Shown here piece after piece: positions 35,300 through 47,851 of a DNA stretch of 64,000 nucleotides. A program made the translations under genes and the position numbers. Within the stretch, counting starts at the first letter, position 1. Every line of letters starts with the position of its first letter. Origin of the DNA: Isoetes taiwanensis (lineage: Eukaryota; Streptophyta; Lycopodiopsida; Isoetales; Isoetaceae); the NCBI GenBank assembly GCA_021234155.1, contig JAJEKV010000073.1, positions 2,764,001 to 2,828,000 of the forward strand, in the 5' to 3' direction. The notes under the pieces are model-generated. The model was not told the origin of the DNA and did no database searches. It saw nothing but the letters and a program-made list of their open reading frames with translations.

Positions 35300-36074
35300 T
35301 TTAGCTTGTAGCTTATCCCATTTGTTCTTAAGTTGTCTCAGCTCCACTAAACCCCCAACTATAGGCTGCAATTTGATCATAATTTCTCTCCATTGTGTGT
35401 TAGAGAGGTTGAGGGTGCCATTCGTTTAAGAGATTGAGGAAAGTGGAGACACCTTGATCTGTCCATTGCACAGGAGACTTTCTATTCTTTGTGTCTATCA
35501 CTTTTGATTTTTCTTTCTCGTGCACAACAAGAGCCAAGGCAGCTTCAGATTCAAAAGATTCACTCACAATATCAGAGGAGGCCTGAATTTCGCTCAATAC
35601 TCGTTTAGATCTCCTTTCCTTTGGCTGTCTTGGTGATAGAATTGGCTCAGAATTTGTCTCCAAATGCACATCCATGGAGATCTGGCCTGTCATTTTCCGG
35701 GTCCTTCTTGGTGCCATTTTTTCAACCCGAGGAGGCACGAAAGGCTTGCTGCTTGCTGGCAAAGCAGATCAGAGGCCTTAGACATCTGAATCCAAATAAT
35801 TGTAAGGGAATAAGGAAGACTTAAAACGAAATTGAGGTTCAAAACTTAATGTATGAATGCTCAAAAAATAGAATGCAAATGGGTGCGAAATCTGACGAAT
35901 ACCTGGATCGTAATCGGCTAATGGCTTCGAGAAATTGGATACTTTTGCAAGAATTAGGCGGTCTTGAAGATCAAGAACAGGGGAAATGGCGCCCCTGATT
36001 TTCGGTGTGGGAAACATTTCGGGCAGTTTTTTCAGGCAGCGAAAATTAAGCCTAATTGTATGGTTAGTGGGCAA
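35300..36074 (-). pseudogene. Harbinger A Myb/SANT-like protein, truncated
   Basis: This is the DNA-binding partner that PIF/Harbinger elements encode beside the transposase. On the reverse strand, KMTGQISMDVHLETNSE and KSPVQWTDQGVSTFLNLLNE are followed by a ~14-nt deletion (relative to B) that shifts the frame. LRQLKNKWDKLQ remains readable at about 35305-35345, where the gene is cut by the deletion junction. Sequence upstream (35778-36074) corresponds to the 5' leader or first intron of the same gene in C. Confidence 0.75.
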
Positions 36075-36222
36075 TGAAAACGCCCCTAACGGCTGTTAGG
36101 GGCGAATCATCTCTTAAGGTGAGAGTTGGGTTTTCCCACTCTCACCCATCTCTCCCCCATCTCTCATCTCTCGTATTCTCTCGTATTGTCTCTCGTAATC
36201 TCTAAGTCAGCATGTGGCCAAC

Positions 36223-38000
<1,778 letters not shown>

Positions 38001-38004
38001 TCTT

Positions 38005-38006
<2 letters not shown>

Positions 38007-38079
<73 letters not shown>
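38007..38079. repeat. (TC)n microsatellite between a LINE tail and Harbinger B
   Basis: A pure TC tract that continues the TTCAC/TTC tail of the upstream LINE and ends exactly at the left inverted repeat of Harbinger B. Confidence 0.93.
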
Positions 38080-38081
<2 letters not shown>

Positions 38082-38399
38082 CGTCGGCCACATGCTCGTA
38101 AAAAAATCCATCTCTCGTCACATACGGTTCCTCCCCTAAATGTACGTAGAGGAGAGACAATTGTCTCTCGTGGCTTAACAGCCTCGGTTATGGGCAGAAT
38201 TTTTGCTGTTTGCTGGATTTTCGATCGTGCATCCATTCCAGCCGACGAGAGACAATGTGGGATAATTCGACCGTAACGTTCAATTCGGGCGCCAAATTGT
38301 GGGATATTCAAGCCTGTTTTCTTCTTGGTTCGGCGGGTTATGTGGGATATTTCATTTCTAGTTTTGCCTCCCCACGCTTTCCATTCCGGCCACTAAACC

Positions 38400-39351
38400 A
38401 TGGATCCGGTCATTCTTGACATGATTGCCATGCTTTTTCGGGCTTTGACACTCGGATTTGCATTACAGAGATACTGTTTGCAGCTACTGGAACTCAACGA
38501 GCTCGAAGATCCAATGACCCTGTTCGATGATGAGGTTTTAGAAGATAACAATGGTATGTTTTTTTGCGCATATGCAGAATGCCTATAGGAGCAAGATTAA
38601 CTCAGTGTATTAAGGAATTCCATGATGCAACAGGGTTGCCCAATATACATGGTGCAGTTGACGGTTCCCATATTTTTTTATGGAGGAAACCCAAAAAAAG
38701 GACAATGGGGATGACTATTACAGCAGACATAAGAGGCACTCATGTCTCATGCAAGGAATTGTGACACATAGCAGATTGTTTATAAATGTTTGTGTAACAA
38801 GAACAGGTTCAGTCCATGATTCTAACCAGTTCAAGAAGAGCTCCATCTATAATAAAATTGCCTCCAAACAAATTTTGCAAGAACCAGTGGTGAATCTTAG
38901 TGGCAGAAAACTGAAGAAGGGGCAGCCTACTAACCAAAAGGTTCAGGTAACTATTCCACCTCTTCTATTAGGTGATTCAACTTATTATAGCAGGCCCTTT
39001 CTCCTTAAAGTTTTTCCTCAAAATTAGGGTGCTTATGGTAAGTTCAACAAAAGGATTTGTAGGGGCAGAGTCTGTGTAGAAAATGGATTTGGCATTGTGA
39101 AGGAAAAATTCAGAATTCTGAAACACTTGCCCGTGCATGTTGCCAAAGCCTCCAAGATCATACATGCATGTTGTGTTCTTTGGAACTTTTGTATAATGGA
39201 AGACAAGGGCTGGGACATGCTGCCAATTGAAGATGATCCTCCACCAATATATTACTATGAAACAGAAGCCATGAACAGGTCCTTAAAAAAACAAGGTGAT
39301 CAAATGAGGCACGTGTTATTTGAGAATCTGGATGGACATGTGATCCTTTGA
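38400..39351 (+). pseudogene. Harbinger B transposase, internally deleted
   Basis: It starts MDPVILDMIAMLFRAL. At about 38572 a deletion of roughly 0.4 kb relative to element A removes the helix-turn-helix-like region; the sequence resumes at MPIGARLTQCIKEFHDATGL, then GAVDGSHIFLW (first Asp). A short A-run shifts the frame. Beyond it are DDYYSRHKRHSCLMQG, LLGDSTYYSRPFLLK (second Asp) with a TAG after FPQN, and VENGFGIVKEKFRILKHLPV (Glu) to the end at IL. It cannot be active. It is very similar to A. Confidence 0.85.
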
Positions 39352-39907
39352 ATGTTCTTTTGTAGACAATAAAAATTAAATTCAAAATTCAATTCTTTTC
39401 GATTTCGCTCTCTTTAATTCTTTGTCAAGAATTTCTTACATTATGATGAATAAATAATTGAGTTTAGAGCTAAGTTTCCATTTAGAAACATTTCATTGGA
39501 ATTACTGAACAGCCTGTTACAGAATTTGTGAGTCAAATAACTTCACAATTAAAGAACAAACAAGACTAAGAGAAATCAATAGTACATGAACAAGTTTGAT
39601 AAGACAAGTTTGTATTCATAAGACAAAGATTACATAGGCATATAATGCCCTGTTCAAAATACTTCAGCATCTGAGCTGCCCGAAACATTCTGAGAGAGTC
39701 AAATGACTTCGCTATACAAAACAAAGAGTCTGCACACCTTCCAATGATCATAGGAAATCTGCATGAATATATAGAGGCATTTTTTTTCATCTGTCAGTTT
39801 CCGAGCAATCATATGAGAAAAAAAGCCATTTTACAGAAACAAAAGCATTTTATAAAAGAAAAATGAAGAACAAAAAAAGAAGTGAGGCAAAGCACAATAG
39901 TTTTCTG

Positions 39908-40483
39908 TCAAATCCGGGGACACAGTTCACATTGAAAGCTCACACTATGAATTTCATGGAGGCACCATTTTTCATGAAGCCTAACGTAGACACACTCCAT
40001 ATGCCCTGTCCGGTTGTTAGCAGAATTTGCTGCCCATTCCAAAACCTCGTCCTCCACACTAACCCCCATTTCCAGAAAAACTGTAATGGTCTTCTTAGAA
40101 AAGCTGCAATGGATAACCTTATGAGAAATAATTTCAATTTCAGGGTTTGCAGGCTGGACTGAAGGGGAGGAGAACTGGCTTTCTTGTTGCTCTTCCTCGT
40201 CCGAAGAGTCTTCATTGGTAACCTGATTCTCCTGAAATATGTTCTCCAAACTAACAGGATGATCACTGAACTGTTGAGAGTCCCCACTACTGTCGGGAAG
40301 AACTTCCTCACTAGAAGTAGGCCAGGAGTCATGATCTGAATAATAGGGAACCTCACTGGAAGAGGAAGAAGTAGAATCTAGAGTTTGATATGAGGAAGAA
40401 GAAGATGAGCTCGAGCTCGAGGAAGACGAAGCAGAGCTCGAGCTTGGAGAACGTGGGCGCTTTCGGTTCACGATTCTCTCCAT
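39908..40483 (-). CDS. Third Harbinger gene (element B), unknown function, 191 aa
   Basis: An open reverse-strand frame between the transposase and Myb genes. I start it at the ATG at 40483 (MERIVNRKRPRSP); a longer frame to 40663 exists, but a TATTTAA about 45 bp upstream of 40483 favours the shorter one. The N-terminus is basic, followed by a long Ser run, an acidic stretch (NEDSSDEEEQQESQ), then a C-terminal part with FLEMGVSVEDEVLEWAANS. Element C has a gene in the same place and orientation whose C-terminus aligns with this last part (YLDMSIRVQPELFNWAMN). I do not recognise the family. The frame is open while the transposase beside it is broken. Confidence 0.6.
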   Translation of the reverse strand: MERIVNRKRPRSPSSSSASSSSSSSSSSSSSYQTLDSTSSSSSEVPYYSDHDSWPTSSEEVLPDSSGDSQQFSDHPVSLENIFQENQVTNEDSSDEEEQQESQFSSPSVQPANPEIEIISHKVIHCSFSKKTITVFLEMGVSVEDEVLEWAANSANNRTGHMECVYVRLHEKWCLHEIHSVSFQCELCPRI

Positions 40484-40681
40484 GTCTTCGGAGCGGCTTG
40501 CATGCAAGGAATTCAGGAAGCTTAAATAGCCCTTACGAATTTGGGTGATTGTGACTAGAAGACAATAATTAATACTAAAGAAATAGGGCAGTACAACTTC
40601 TTCAATATTTAAGAATACTAGTGGGTTTTGAGACAGTTCCAAAATAGAATTTCTAAAAAGCAAAAAAGTGAAAACGAACCT

Positions 40682-41278
40682 TTAGTCCTTCTTATTGGCA
40701 GCAAGTTTGGCAATTTCGAGCAATGTCTCCTTTGTCATTTCACATATGCTTTGAGTCATTGCAGCCATGGACTCTGCAATTTTCAGACTGTTTGCAGATC
40801 TTATTGTTTCCAATTCCCTAACCAACTCAATTTTTCTTGCACTTTCTTCTTTCAGGAAATCTAATTTCTTCACCTCAGTGTTCCCAAATGTGCTTGCCAT
40901 CTGTGATATTCCCATTGCAATGTCCTCATCTATCTGCAGCCTGGACTTCTTTCTACTTGTAGGTTTTCCACAAACTCCAGGCTGATTACATGCAGCTGAT
41001 CTAGGACTTGAAGAATCTGACTGGTTTCCTGTTGGTGTCCTATTGATTGGAATTTCTGGCATCACTGGACTGCTCGGATTTCCCGTGTTTACATTATTGT
41101 TTGAATTGGGTGGATCATCAAAGTGGTCTTCAAATGTTGCATCTGTTCCAACAGTTTCAAAGAACGTGTCATTCATGAAAGATTCTGAGTAATTTGTATG
41201 CAAGTCTGCAGCCTCGAAAGCTTCATTCCCAAATTCACCATCATCACCAGCGCCTGGTATTGGATTATCTGAGGTAAC
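40682..41278 (-). pseudogene. Harbinger B Myb/SANT-like gene, 3' part
   Basis: The C-terminal two thirds of the Myb/SANT-like protein: DNPIPGAGDD, then an Asn/Ser/Pro-rich linker, SPRSAACNQPGVCGKP, SRKKSRLQIDEDIAMG and a C-terminal helical region (IELVRELETIRSANSLKIAE) ending at KKD. It is separated from its N-terminal half (43809-44330) by the LINE insertion. If the insert and one 5-bp ACCAT copy are ignored, the frame is continuous across the junction. Confidence 0.8.
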
Positions 41279-41283
41279 ACCAT

Positions 41284-43803
41284 GTATCCAAGGCTGAAAC
41301 TATGCTACAAGCTTGCAGATGAATATCAAAAAGCATTAGACGCTAAGTTGGTAAATATGCAATGGCAAGGGTCGCTAAGGGACAGAAGCAAAACTCTCAT
41401 GAATCTTACGTTGGACATAATTTCCCTATATTTGGGCTTGGAGAGGCCTAAGGGTGCCAATGGTTACATAGTAAATGGTTTGACTTGGATTGTAGAGCAC
41501 CTTGATCGTGTGGAAACAATCCAAGGATCTTCTAAACTGTCTATTATAAAAAGCTTGTCAAGCGGAAGAAAAGAGCCGGATGAGAAAGCATTTCGAGATG
41601 CTTATGCATGAAATGGATCTGAGGATCCAAAAAAGTTTTTAACCGATCTAGAAAAGCAACAATACCGCGGCTTGGAGAAATTTCCGAGAGGATTTCTTAA
41701 GATGGGTATGCAAATTATATAATGAACACGGATGGAACGGATGGCATTTGAGGGTGATGGCACCATTTTTCACCGCACGAGGAGGTACATGAAGCTTTGA
41801 AGACTATGGGCAATCAATCGAGAGGCCTTAGACGACTTCGAATGGTCTATCATTGGGAATTGTTTAAATGGGGATTGATGATCGCTTCATGCCCTTTGAA
41901 TGCACAATATCTGTAATGATGCCCTCTTGGCTGGTCACTTTCCGCATGAATGGTGCTTGAATAGAGTAATTCCAATATATAAAATCGGGGAGACGAGATG
42001 ATGATAAAAAGAACTATCGGAAATACGATCCTTGTGGGTAGTGTGTTTGCTAAGTTATTTGCATCAATGGTTGAAAAAAAAAAACTTATTGTTTGGTTTG
42101 GGCAGACTCTCATGATGGCGAAGCAATTGGCCAAAGCGGGTTTTAGAGAAGCATACTCTACACTTGATCATTTGGCAACTTTGAGAGTGTCACCTGAGGG
42201 TGCAAAGGGAGCGTAAATAAAAGATATTTTGCTTTCATTGACCTAACTAAGGCATTTGACATGGTAAGAAGAAAAGATCTTGCTACACGTTTAGAACTTT
42301 GGGTGCCATTGGAAATAAGGAAGGCGATCTCTCTCTCTCTACAATGAGGTTCTTGTTAAACTCTCTTTCCCTTTACGGGACTGAATGCATAGAGAATACG
42401 ATTGGAGTAAAGCAAGGGTGTCCTTGTTCACCAACACTCTTTGGCCTATTTATTGATGAGCTGGAGGGATGGTTGGCTAGACTTCGGTGGTGATGGAGTA
42501 AAACTAGGTAAGTATGTTGTCATGGTTATTACTTCGGACGATGACATAGTTTTGATTTCCAAAACTGGCCGAGGGTCTTCAGCAACACTTGAATGTGCTA
42601 CATGAAACGTGGAGCATAAAAGTATGCTAATCAACGTGGACAAATCCAAGATAATGGTGGTTGGTGGTCGAGATTCAACCACTTTCACGGTTGGAGGGAT
42701 ACCTTTGAAGCTTTATTGGTGAATATAAATATCTTGGCATTGATATAACCAATGATTACATGTGGACACTAGCAGATATGAAGAGAGATTCGGAGGCCTT
42801 AGGGGCTTACTATAGCATGATGCACCAATGCAAAGTGAACAATTTTGAACAATGGAATCTCGAGGGCATATATCTTTTTGGCATACTGGTGAAGCCTGTA
42901 TTGGTATGGCAGCCCTATATGGGGCCTGGACTTTCTAAAAAAAAATGCTGGTTAGAGATTGAAAAGATTGAACGATTCCTTCTTTGGGAACTAGGTGTGA
43001 AACCTCAAACATTCATTGCATGCTCCTTGCGGAAGCGGGCTTATTGCCCTTAGAGGTAGAGGGACTTTGGGAACCATCACTTACGTAAATAAGTTTTTGG
43101 CCATGGACTCAATAGGTGGCCAAGGTTGGCATTGGAAACGTCAAGAGATAGAGGGTGGTATGCTGATATAAGAAAGTGGGCTGCTAGATGGCTTGGATAT
43201 GGGATATGGCCAACCTCAACGAAGTTTAAAGAAGTGCATGAACATGGTAGCAAGCATAACGGTGAAGACTATGTGGCAATTAAGTGTAGAAGGAGACACA
43301 AAGAAAGCGATTTTACATAGAAGAGATAAATGACTTAAAGGACTACACTAGCCAAGCATACTTAACCTCTCATATCGCCAGAAAGAAAAGAATGTTAATC
43401 TCTCATTTCGGGCAAAATAGGTCTCATAATTTGCATATTGAGACAAATGGAATGTATGGATTAGCTCGTGAAGAGCATTTTTGTAGACTTTGTCTAGACC
43501 CCAAGTTGGAGACAGAAAAACATGCTTTACTAGAATGCTACTCTTATGAATATATAAGAGTCAAGCATGGAATTAACATGTCTACATTGAAGGAGCTATT
43601 TGATCTTCCTGCGCATATCCTGAGCTCATATATTAGAGAAGTGTGGAGAGAACGAGAAGACATAATTTGTCTGTTCAATCTTATGGAAGATTATGAATCT
43701 AATAATGCTCTAGAATGAGCGCAATAATAGTCTTGTAAAACTTTTGCCATAGAGGCCTGGGGGCCTAAATGGCTTGATTAATACAATTATTATTATTATT
43801 ATT
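41284..43803 (+). mobile_element. LINE insertion in Harbinger B, (ATT)n tail, 5-bp duplication
   Basis: 2,520 bp, flanked by ACCAT at 41279-41283 and 43804-43808. It is 5'-truncated. Readable pieces are HEWCLNRVIPIYK, YFAFIDLTKAFDMVRRKDL (first Asp; about 42225-42285), GVKQGCPCSPTLFGLFIDEL (42390-42460), a damaged Asp-pair box (GDDIVLI), KPVLVWQPYMGPGLSKK, and a Cys/His region (FCRLCLDPKLETEKHALLEC) ending at 43718. The 3' end reads GGCCTGGGGGCCTAAATGGC, TTGATTAATACAATT, then ATT repeats. Frameshifts and stops make it inactive. Confidence 0.85.
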
Positions 43804-43808
43804 ACCAT

Positions 43809-44595
43809 ATTTAACCTCTTCCATTCTGTCATACCACTACCAAGTTGATGGTTCAGAACCCGTATAGCTACAAGCTTCCTTCTCATCTTTAAATTTAGCT
43901 TGCAGCTTATCCCATTTGTTCTTTAGTTGTCTCAGCTCCACTAAACCCCCAACAAAGGGCTGCAATTTGATCATAATTTCCCTCCATTGTGTGTTGGAGA
44001 GGTTGAGGGTGCCATTGGTTACCAATTTCATCTCGTTCAAGAGATTGAGGAATGTGGAGACACCTTGATCTGTCCATTGCAGATTAGAGCTTTTCTTTAT
44101 GTCTATCACTTTGAATTTTCCTTCTCATGCACAACAAGAGCCAAAAAGAATCGGTTTCAAAAGATTCACTCACAATATCGAGAGGATGAACTGAATTTCG
44201 CTCAATACTCCTGGATCTCTTTTCCTTTGGCTGTCTTGAAGATGGAATTGGCAATGAATTAGTCTCAGAATGAACATCCATGGAGATCTGGCCTGTCATT
44301 TTCGGGTCCTTCTTGGTGCCATTTTTCAAGTGGGGAGAGTGGAAGGCTTATCTTGGTTCTTGGCAAAGCAGATCAAGAGGTCTTAGACATCTGAATCCAA
44401 ATAATTGATTGGGAATAAGGATGACTTAAAACAAAATTGATGATCAAAACTTAATGTATGAATGCACAAAACTTGAATGCAAATCCACGTACAAGCATGA
44501 ATATCTCGGATCGTGAATCGGCTAATTGCTTGAGAAATTGGATACCGAACAAGAATTAGGGATTGAAGATCAAGAAGCGGGGGAAAAAATCCCAA
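43809..44595 (-). pseudogene. Harbinger B Myb/SANT-like gene, 5' part
   Basis: The N-terminal half with the Myb/SANT domain (PF12776-like): LQWTDQGVSTFLNLLNEMKL, LNLSNTQWREIMIKLQPFVG and VELRQLKNKWDKLQAKFKDE, then a TAG where element C has Gln (W-Q-W), then YDRMEEVKYG up to the LINE junction. An upstream frame (44084-44329, KDPKMTGQISMDV) is shifted relative to the Myb frame. The 44383-44595 sequence corresponds to leader or intron as in A. Confidence 0.75.
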
Positions 44596-44867
44596 AGGAA
44601 AAAAGTGGGAAACATTTAGGGCAATATTTTCAAAAGGGGAGGATAAAATTGTTTGGTTAGCCTAGGAGATCTTTGTAATCGACATCAAGTTTGGTTAATC
44701 GACACAATTCATTTGAAATAGATGCAAACATTTTCCACTAGTTACCCATCTATTCCAATGTCTCATCATCTCGTAATCTCTACATATGGTTTTGTCATGA
44801 GGATGAGGGTGATTGGGAAGAGAGGCCCTGAGGAATCCCTTGAGGAGGATTCCCTCGAATAATCTCT

Positions 44868-44889
44868 CTCTCTCTCATTCTCTCTCTCT

Positions 44890-44921
<32 letters not shown>

Positions 44922-44923
44922 AA

Positions 44924-44978
<55 letters not shown>
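44868..44978. repeat. (CT)n microsatellite, left of Harbinger C
   Basis: A CT tract with a few interruptions that ends exactly at the left inverted repeat of Harbinger C. Pyrimidines are on the plus strand. Forward-strand sequence before it (about 44799-44867) may be the 5' start of the LINE whose ORF1 begins at 49486. Confidence 0.93.
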
Positions 44979-44980
<2 letters not shown>

Positions 44981-45229
44981 GTTTCCCACATGCTCGCGAA
45001 TTTTTTATTTCTCGCCATATACGGCGAGAGATATTTTTTGTATATAGCTCCTCTCGAGCTCGAGAGGAGCTCGTCTCAAGGGCCTTAACATCGGCCGTTT
45101 TGCTCTAATTTTTTCCCAAATCTCTGCTACAGTCCGGCCTTAAGAAGATTTTAGTATGGATCCAGTGATTTTGGGGATGATTGCCATGGTCTCGCACACA
45201 ATTATGCTCGGCATTGCATTGCAGCAGTT

Positions 45230-46486
45230 TTGTCTAAATCTCACGATTCCGAGCTCTTGGACTTAGCTATGGAGACCGAATCCATAGAAAGCAGCCGACT
45301 CATGACTTGCTGTCAATTTACCTTGATTCTGTTGGGGACAGCTAGACTAAAGAGGCATTCAAGAAGATTTTGGGTTGCACCGAGACAAACCACACAGTGG
45401 GATAGCATTGACAACCATGCCTGGAATTTCTTGCCTTCTTATGAGGATGATATGTGGAGACAATGTTACAGGATGTCAAGATCCTCATTCGAAAAACTGG
45501 TGGGTCTTCTGGCCCCATATTTTGTAAAACCAGGCAACAAAGTGAGGGCTCCCATAGAGCCAAGAAGGGCTGTAGCTATGGTTGTTTATTTCCTTGCTCA
45601 TGGGGAATCTCCTCTACATGTCGGAAGGAGATTTTATGCTGGTCAGTCCACAGTTCAGAAGTATGTGAGGAAGATCACACTAGCTTTGGCATCCAAGAAC
45701 ATGTTGTATAAGAGATTTGTAGCCATTCCATCAGGGCAGAGATTACTCGACATTATAGCAGTATTTAAGGAGGCAACTGGTCTTCCTAATGTGTTTGCTG
45801 CAGTTGATGGCAGCCACATATACTTGTACAGAAAACCTAAGAAAAAGGATCATGCAAATGACTATTACAGCAAAAATAAAAGACACTCTATTCTGTTTCA
45901 TGGCTGTGTAACTCATAGTAAATTGTTTGTCAATGTGTGTTGTATTAGAGTAGGATCTGTACATGATCCTGGACATTTCAGGAAAAACACCATTTATAAC
46001 AGGTTAGCCTCTAAATCTATATTACAGGAACCGATTGTTAGATTACAAGGGAAGAAGATCAGGAAAGGAATGCCTACTGAGGAAGATATAGTTGTAAACA
46101 TACTTCCTCAATTACTTGGAGATTCTGCATATCCTAGCAGGCCATTCTTATTAAAGGTTTTTCCTGATCCTGATTGCAGGAAGAATCGATTCAACAAGAG
46201 AATCTGCAGAGGTAGAGTTGTAATTGAAAATGGTTTTGGCATTGTCAAGGAGAAATGGAGAATATTAAAGAGTCTCACTGTTCAAGCATCACAAGCTAGC
46301 AAAATCGTGCATGCATGTGCTGTATTGTGGAACTATTGTATTTTTGAAAGACAGGGAATGGAATTGCTACCACTGACTCCAGAATGCCCACTGGTTGAGT
46401 ATTATGAGACTCAAGACATGAACAGGAAGTTGAAAAAGGAGGGAGATCAGATCAGGCACATCCTCCTCCAGAATCTGGAGAAATGA
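45230..46486 (+). CDS. PIF/Harbinger transposase (element C), 418 aa, DDE intact
   Basis: A DDE nuclease of the Harbinger (DDE_Tnp_4, HARBI1-related) family. The frame is open for 418 codons. A helix-turn-helix-like segment (HVGRRFYAGQSTVQKYVRKI) is followed by the catalytic residues D193 (AAVDGSHIYLYRKP), D298 (LLGDSAYPSRPFLLK) and E333 (VVIENGFGIVKEKWRIL), spaced as in active family members. A related start, MDPVILGMIAM at 45157, lies in another frame that stops at TAG soon after CLNL. In A and B the MDPVI start leads into the protein, so C probably carries an N-terminal frameshift and the 45230 ATG may be only an in-frame internal Met. This is the only transposase here that could be catalytically competent. 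Confidence 0.92.
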   Translation: MSKSHDSELLDLAMETESIESSRLMTCCQFTLILLGTARLKRHSRRFWVAPRQTTQWDSIDNHAWNFLPSYEDDMWRQCYRMSRSSFEKLVGLLAPYFVKPGNKVRAPIEPRRAVAMVVYFLAHGESPLHVGRRFYAGQSTVQKYVRKITLALASKNMLYKRFVAIPSGQRLLDIIAVFKEATGLPNVFAAVDGSHIYLYRKPKKKDHANDYYSKNKRHSILFHGCVTHSKLFVNVCCIRVGSVHDPGHFRKNTIYNRLASKSILQEPIVRLQGKKIRKGMPTEEDIVVNILPQLLGDSAYPSRPFLLKVFPDPDCRKNRFNKRICRGRVVIENGFGIVKEKWRILKSLTVQASQASKIVHACAVLWNYCIFERQGMELLPLTPECPLVEYYETQDMNRKLKKEGDQIRHILLQNLEK

Positions 46487-47207
46487 ATCATTTAACCTTC
46501 CTTTGATTTGGCCTTCTTATTGTGACACATCGCTATGTATCTGCAGTTATATTGAGTGAAATTCTGAAATATGAAAACTTTCTTTACATACTTTGTCTAA
46601 AAACACTTTGTTTGTATTCACACTTTGAAATTTAACATTGTTATTACATACTCTGCTCAAGAAAACTCAAGACAACAGATATCATATAAACAAAAAATGA
46701 ATTGTATTCATTACAATCAGGTTTTACAAATTACGAATGCACTAAAATATAGTGCTATTGAATGAAATAATCTGCAAAAAGAACACCAACACCCGAATAC
46801 TAACTAAAATTCTTGTACTTAAAAAAAAAGTTTTCTCAGCAACCCTTCTGCTTGGTGGAGTTCACAAACTCGTGTGATCAAGCATTCCTGTCCCTGTTGC
46901 AGAATGTGTTAGTGACAAAGTGAAATACGAAGAAATAACATTAATTTGCAGGATAATGTTTTGCATTTCTATTCATCAAAAAACATGTAGATCAGCATGA
47001 ATGCTGTTTCTTTACAAAAATGGGGGTTCCAGAGAAAGTTCTTCCTCAAACGCTGGAGATTCAGAAGATATATAAAAAAAAAAAAACTGTAAAACTGAGA
47101 AATGGAAGAACAAGAAAAAACAGGAAGCCGGCTTCAGCATGCAACACAGCTCGTTTCAGGGGTTTTTATTTCCATAAGAACCCAATGGCCAGAAATCTTG
47201 ACGAAAG

Positions 47208-47486
47208 TTACTCCACATGCACCTTCTGCCAAACTGGTGCGTTCATAGCCCAGTTGAAGAGCTCGGGCTGCACTCGAATGCTCATATCTAAGTACTGTAT
47301 CAAATCTTGTGCAGTGATTGAGTTATGAGTCTTTCTGTGATTAAGCACAGAAAGCTCATTTTCTTCAACAGTGCATGAGGAGTTAACACTCCCCTCCGAC
47401 ATGCCCGAGTCCGAAGAAGAAGACGAAGGAGATGGATGGCGTTGGAATCTGAAGCGCCTTCTAACTAACACCTTTGGCCTGACCAT
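47208..47486 (-). CDS. Third Harbinger gene (element C), unknown function, 92 aa
   Basis: A reverse-strand frame of 92 codons between transposase and Myb: a basic N-terminus (MVRPKVLVRRRFRFQRHPSP), a Ser run, an acidic middle, then SITAQDLIQYLDMSIRVQPE and LFNWAMNAPVWQKVHVE. A TATA-like CATAAATA lies about 55 bp upstream. It occupies the same position and orientation as the 191-aa gene in element B and shares its C-terminal pattern (hydrophobic, then Leu-x-Met, then Trp-Ala-x-Asn). Function unknown; a small element-encoded accessory protein is the simplest reading. Confidence 0.6.
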   Translation of the reverse strand: MVRPKVLVRRRFRFQRHPSPSSSSSDSGMSEGSVNSSCTVEENELSVLNHRKTHNSITAQDLIQYLDMSIRVQPELFNWAMNAPVWQKVHVE

Positions 47487-47851
47487 CTCAAGAAATGTAG
47501 AATAAGTAGAGAATTATGGTGGCGCATAAATTGAGGGCTTTATTTATGGGAGGCCGCTATCTAATGGTACAGGAAAGTAATGAAATAATGGATTGAATGA
47601 CATCTAAAGTGTAAGGGTCCTGTCATCGAAATCTAATGGTTTCGAAATCTTAAGTCCTTATGCCCAATTCTGGCCTATAAGTGGCCTTCAACTTGCTGGC
47701 AGTCTTCTCTGTCAGACTACAAACATCTGCCAATAACAGTTAGAGAATAGAATGTTTCCCATTCCAATGGGATTTGCAGGACAAAGACACTACATCATGT
47801 GACAATAAAGAACAAAGATACAAAACCTTACTTAAAATACTGAACGTACCT

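Larger units (their letters stand above)
38080..44798 (+). mobile_element. PIF/Harbinger element B (interrupted by a LINE)
   Basis: The left end is TGCGTCGGCCACATGCTCG, almost identical to element A. Inside are a deleted transposase (+), a third small gene (-) and a Myb/SANT gene (-) split by a LINE at 41284-43803. The right end is less clear: CTCGTAATCTCT at 44771-44782 matches the sub-terminal right end of A, and a degenerate copy of the inverted repeat (ACATATGGTTTTGTCA) follows to about 44798, with about 75 bp before the next CT tract. Without the LINE the element would be about 4.2 kb, close to element C. Confidence 0.75.
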
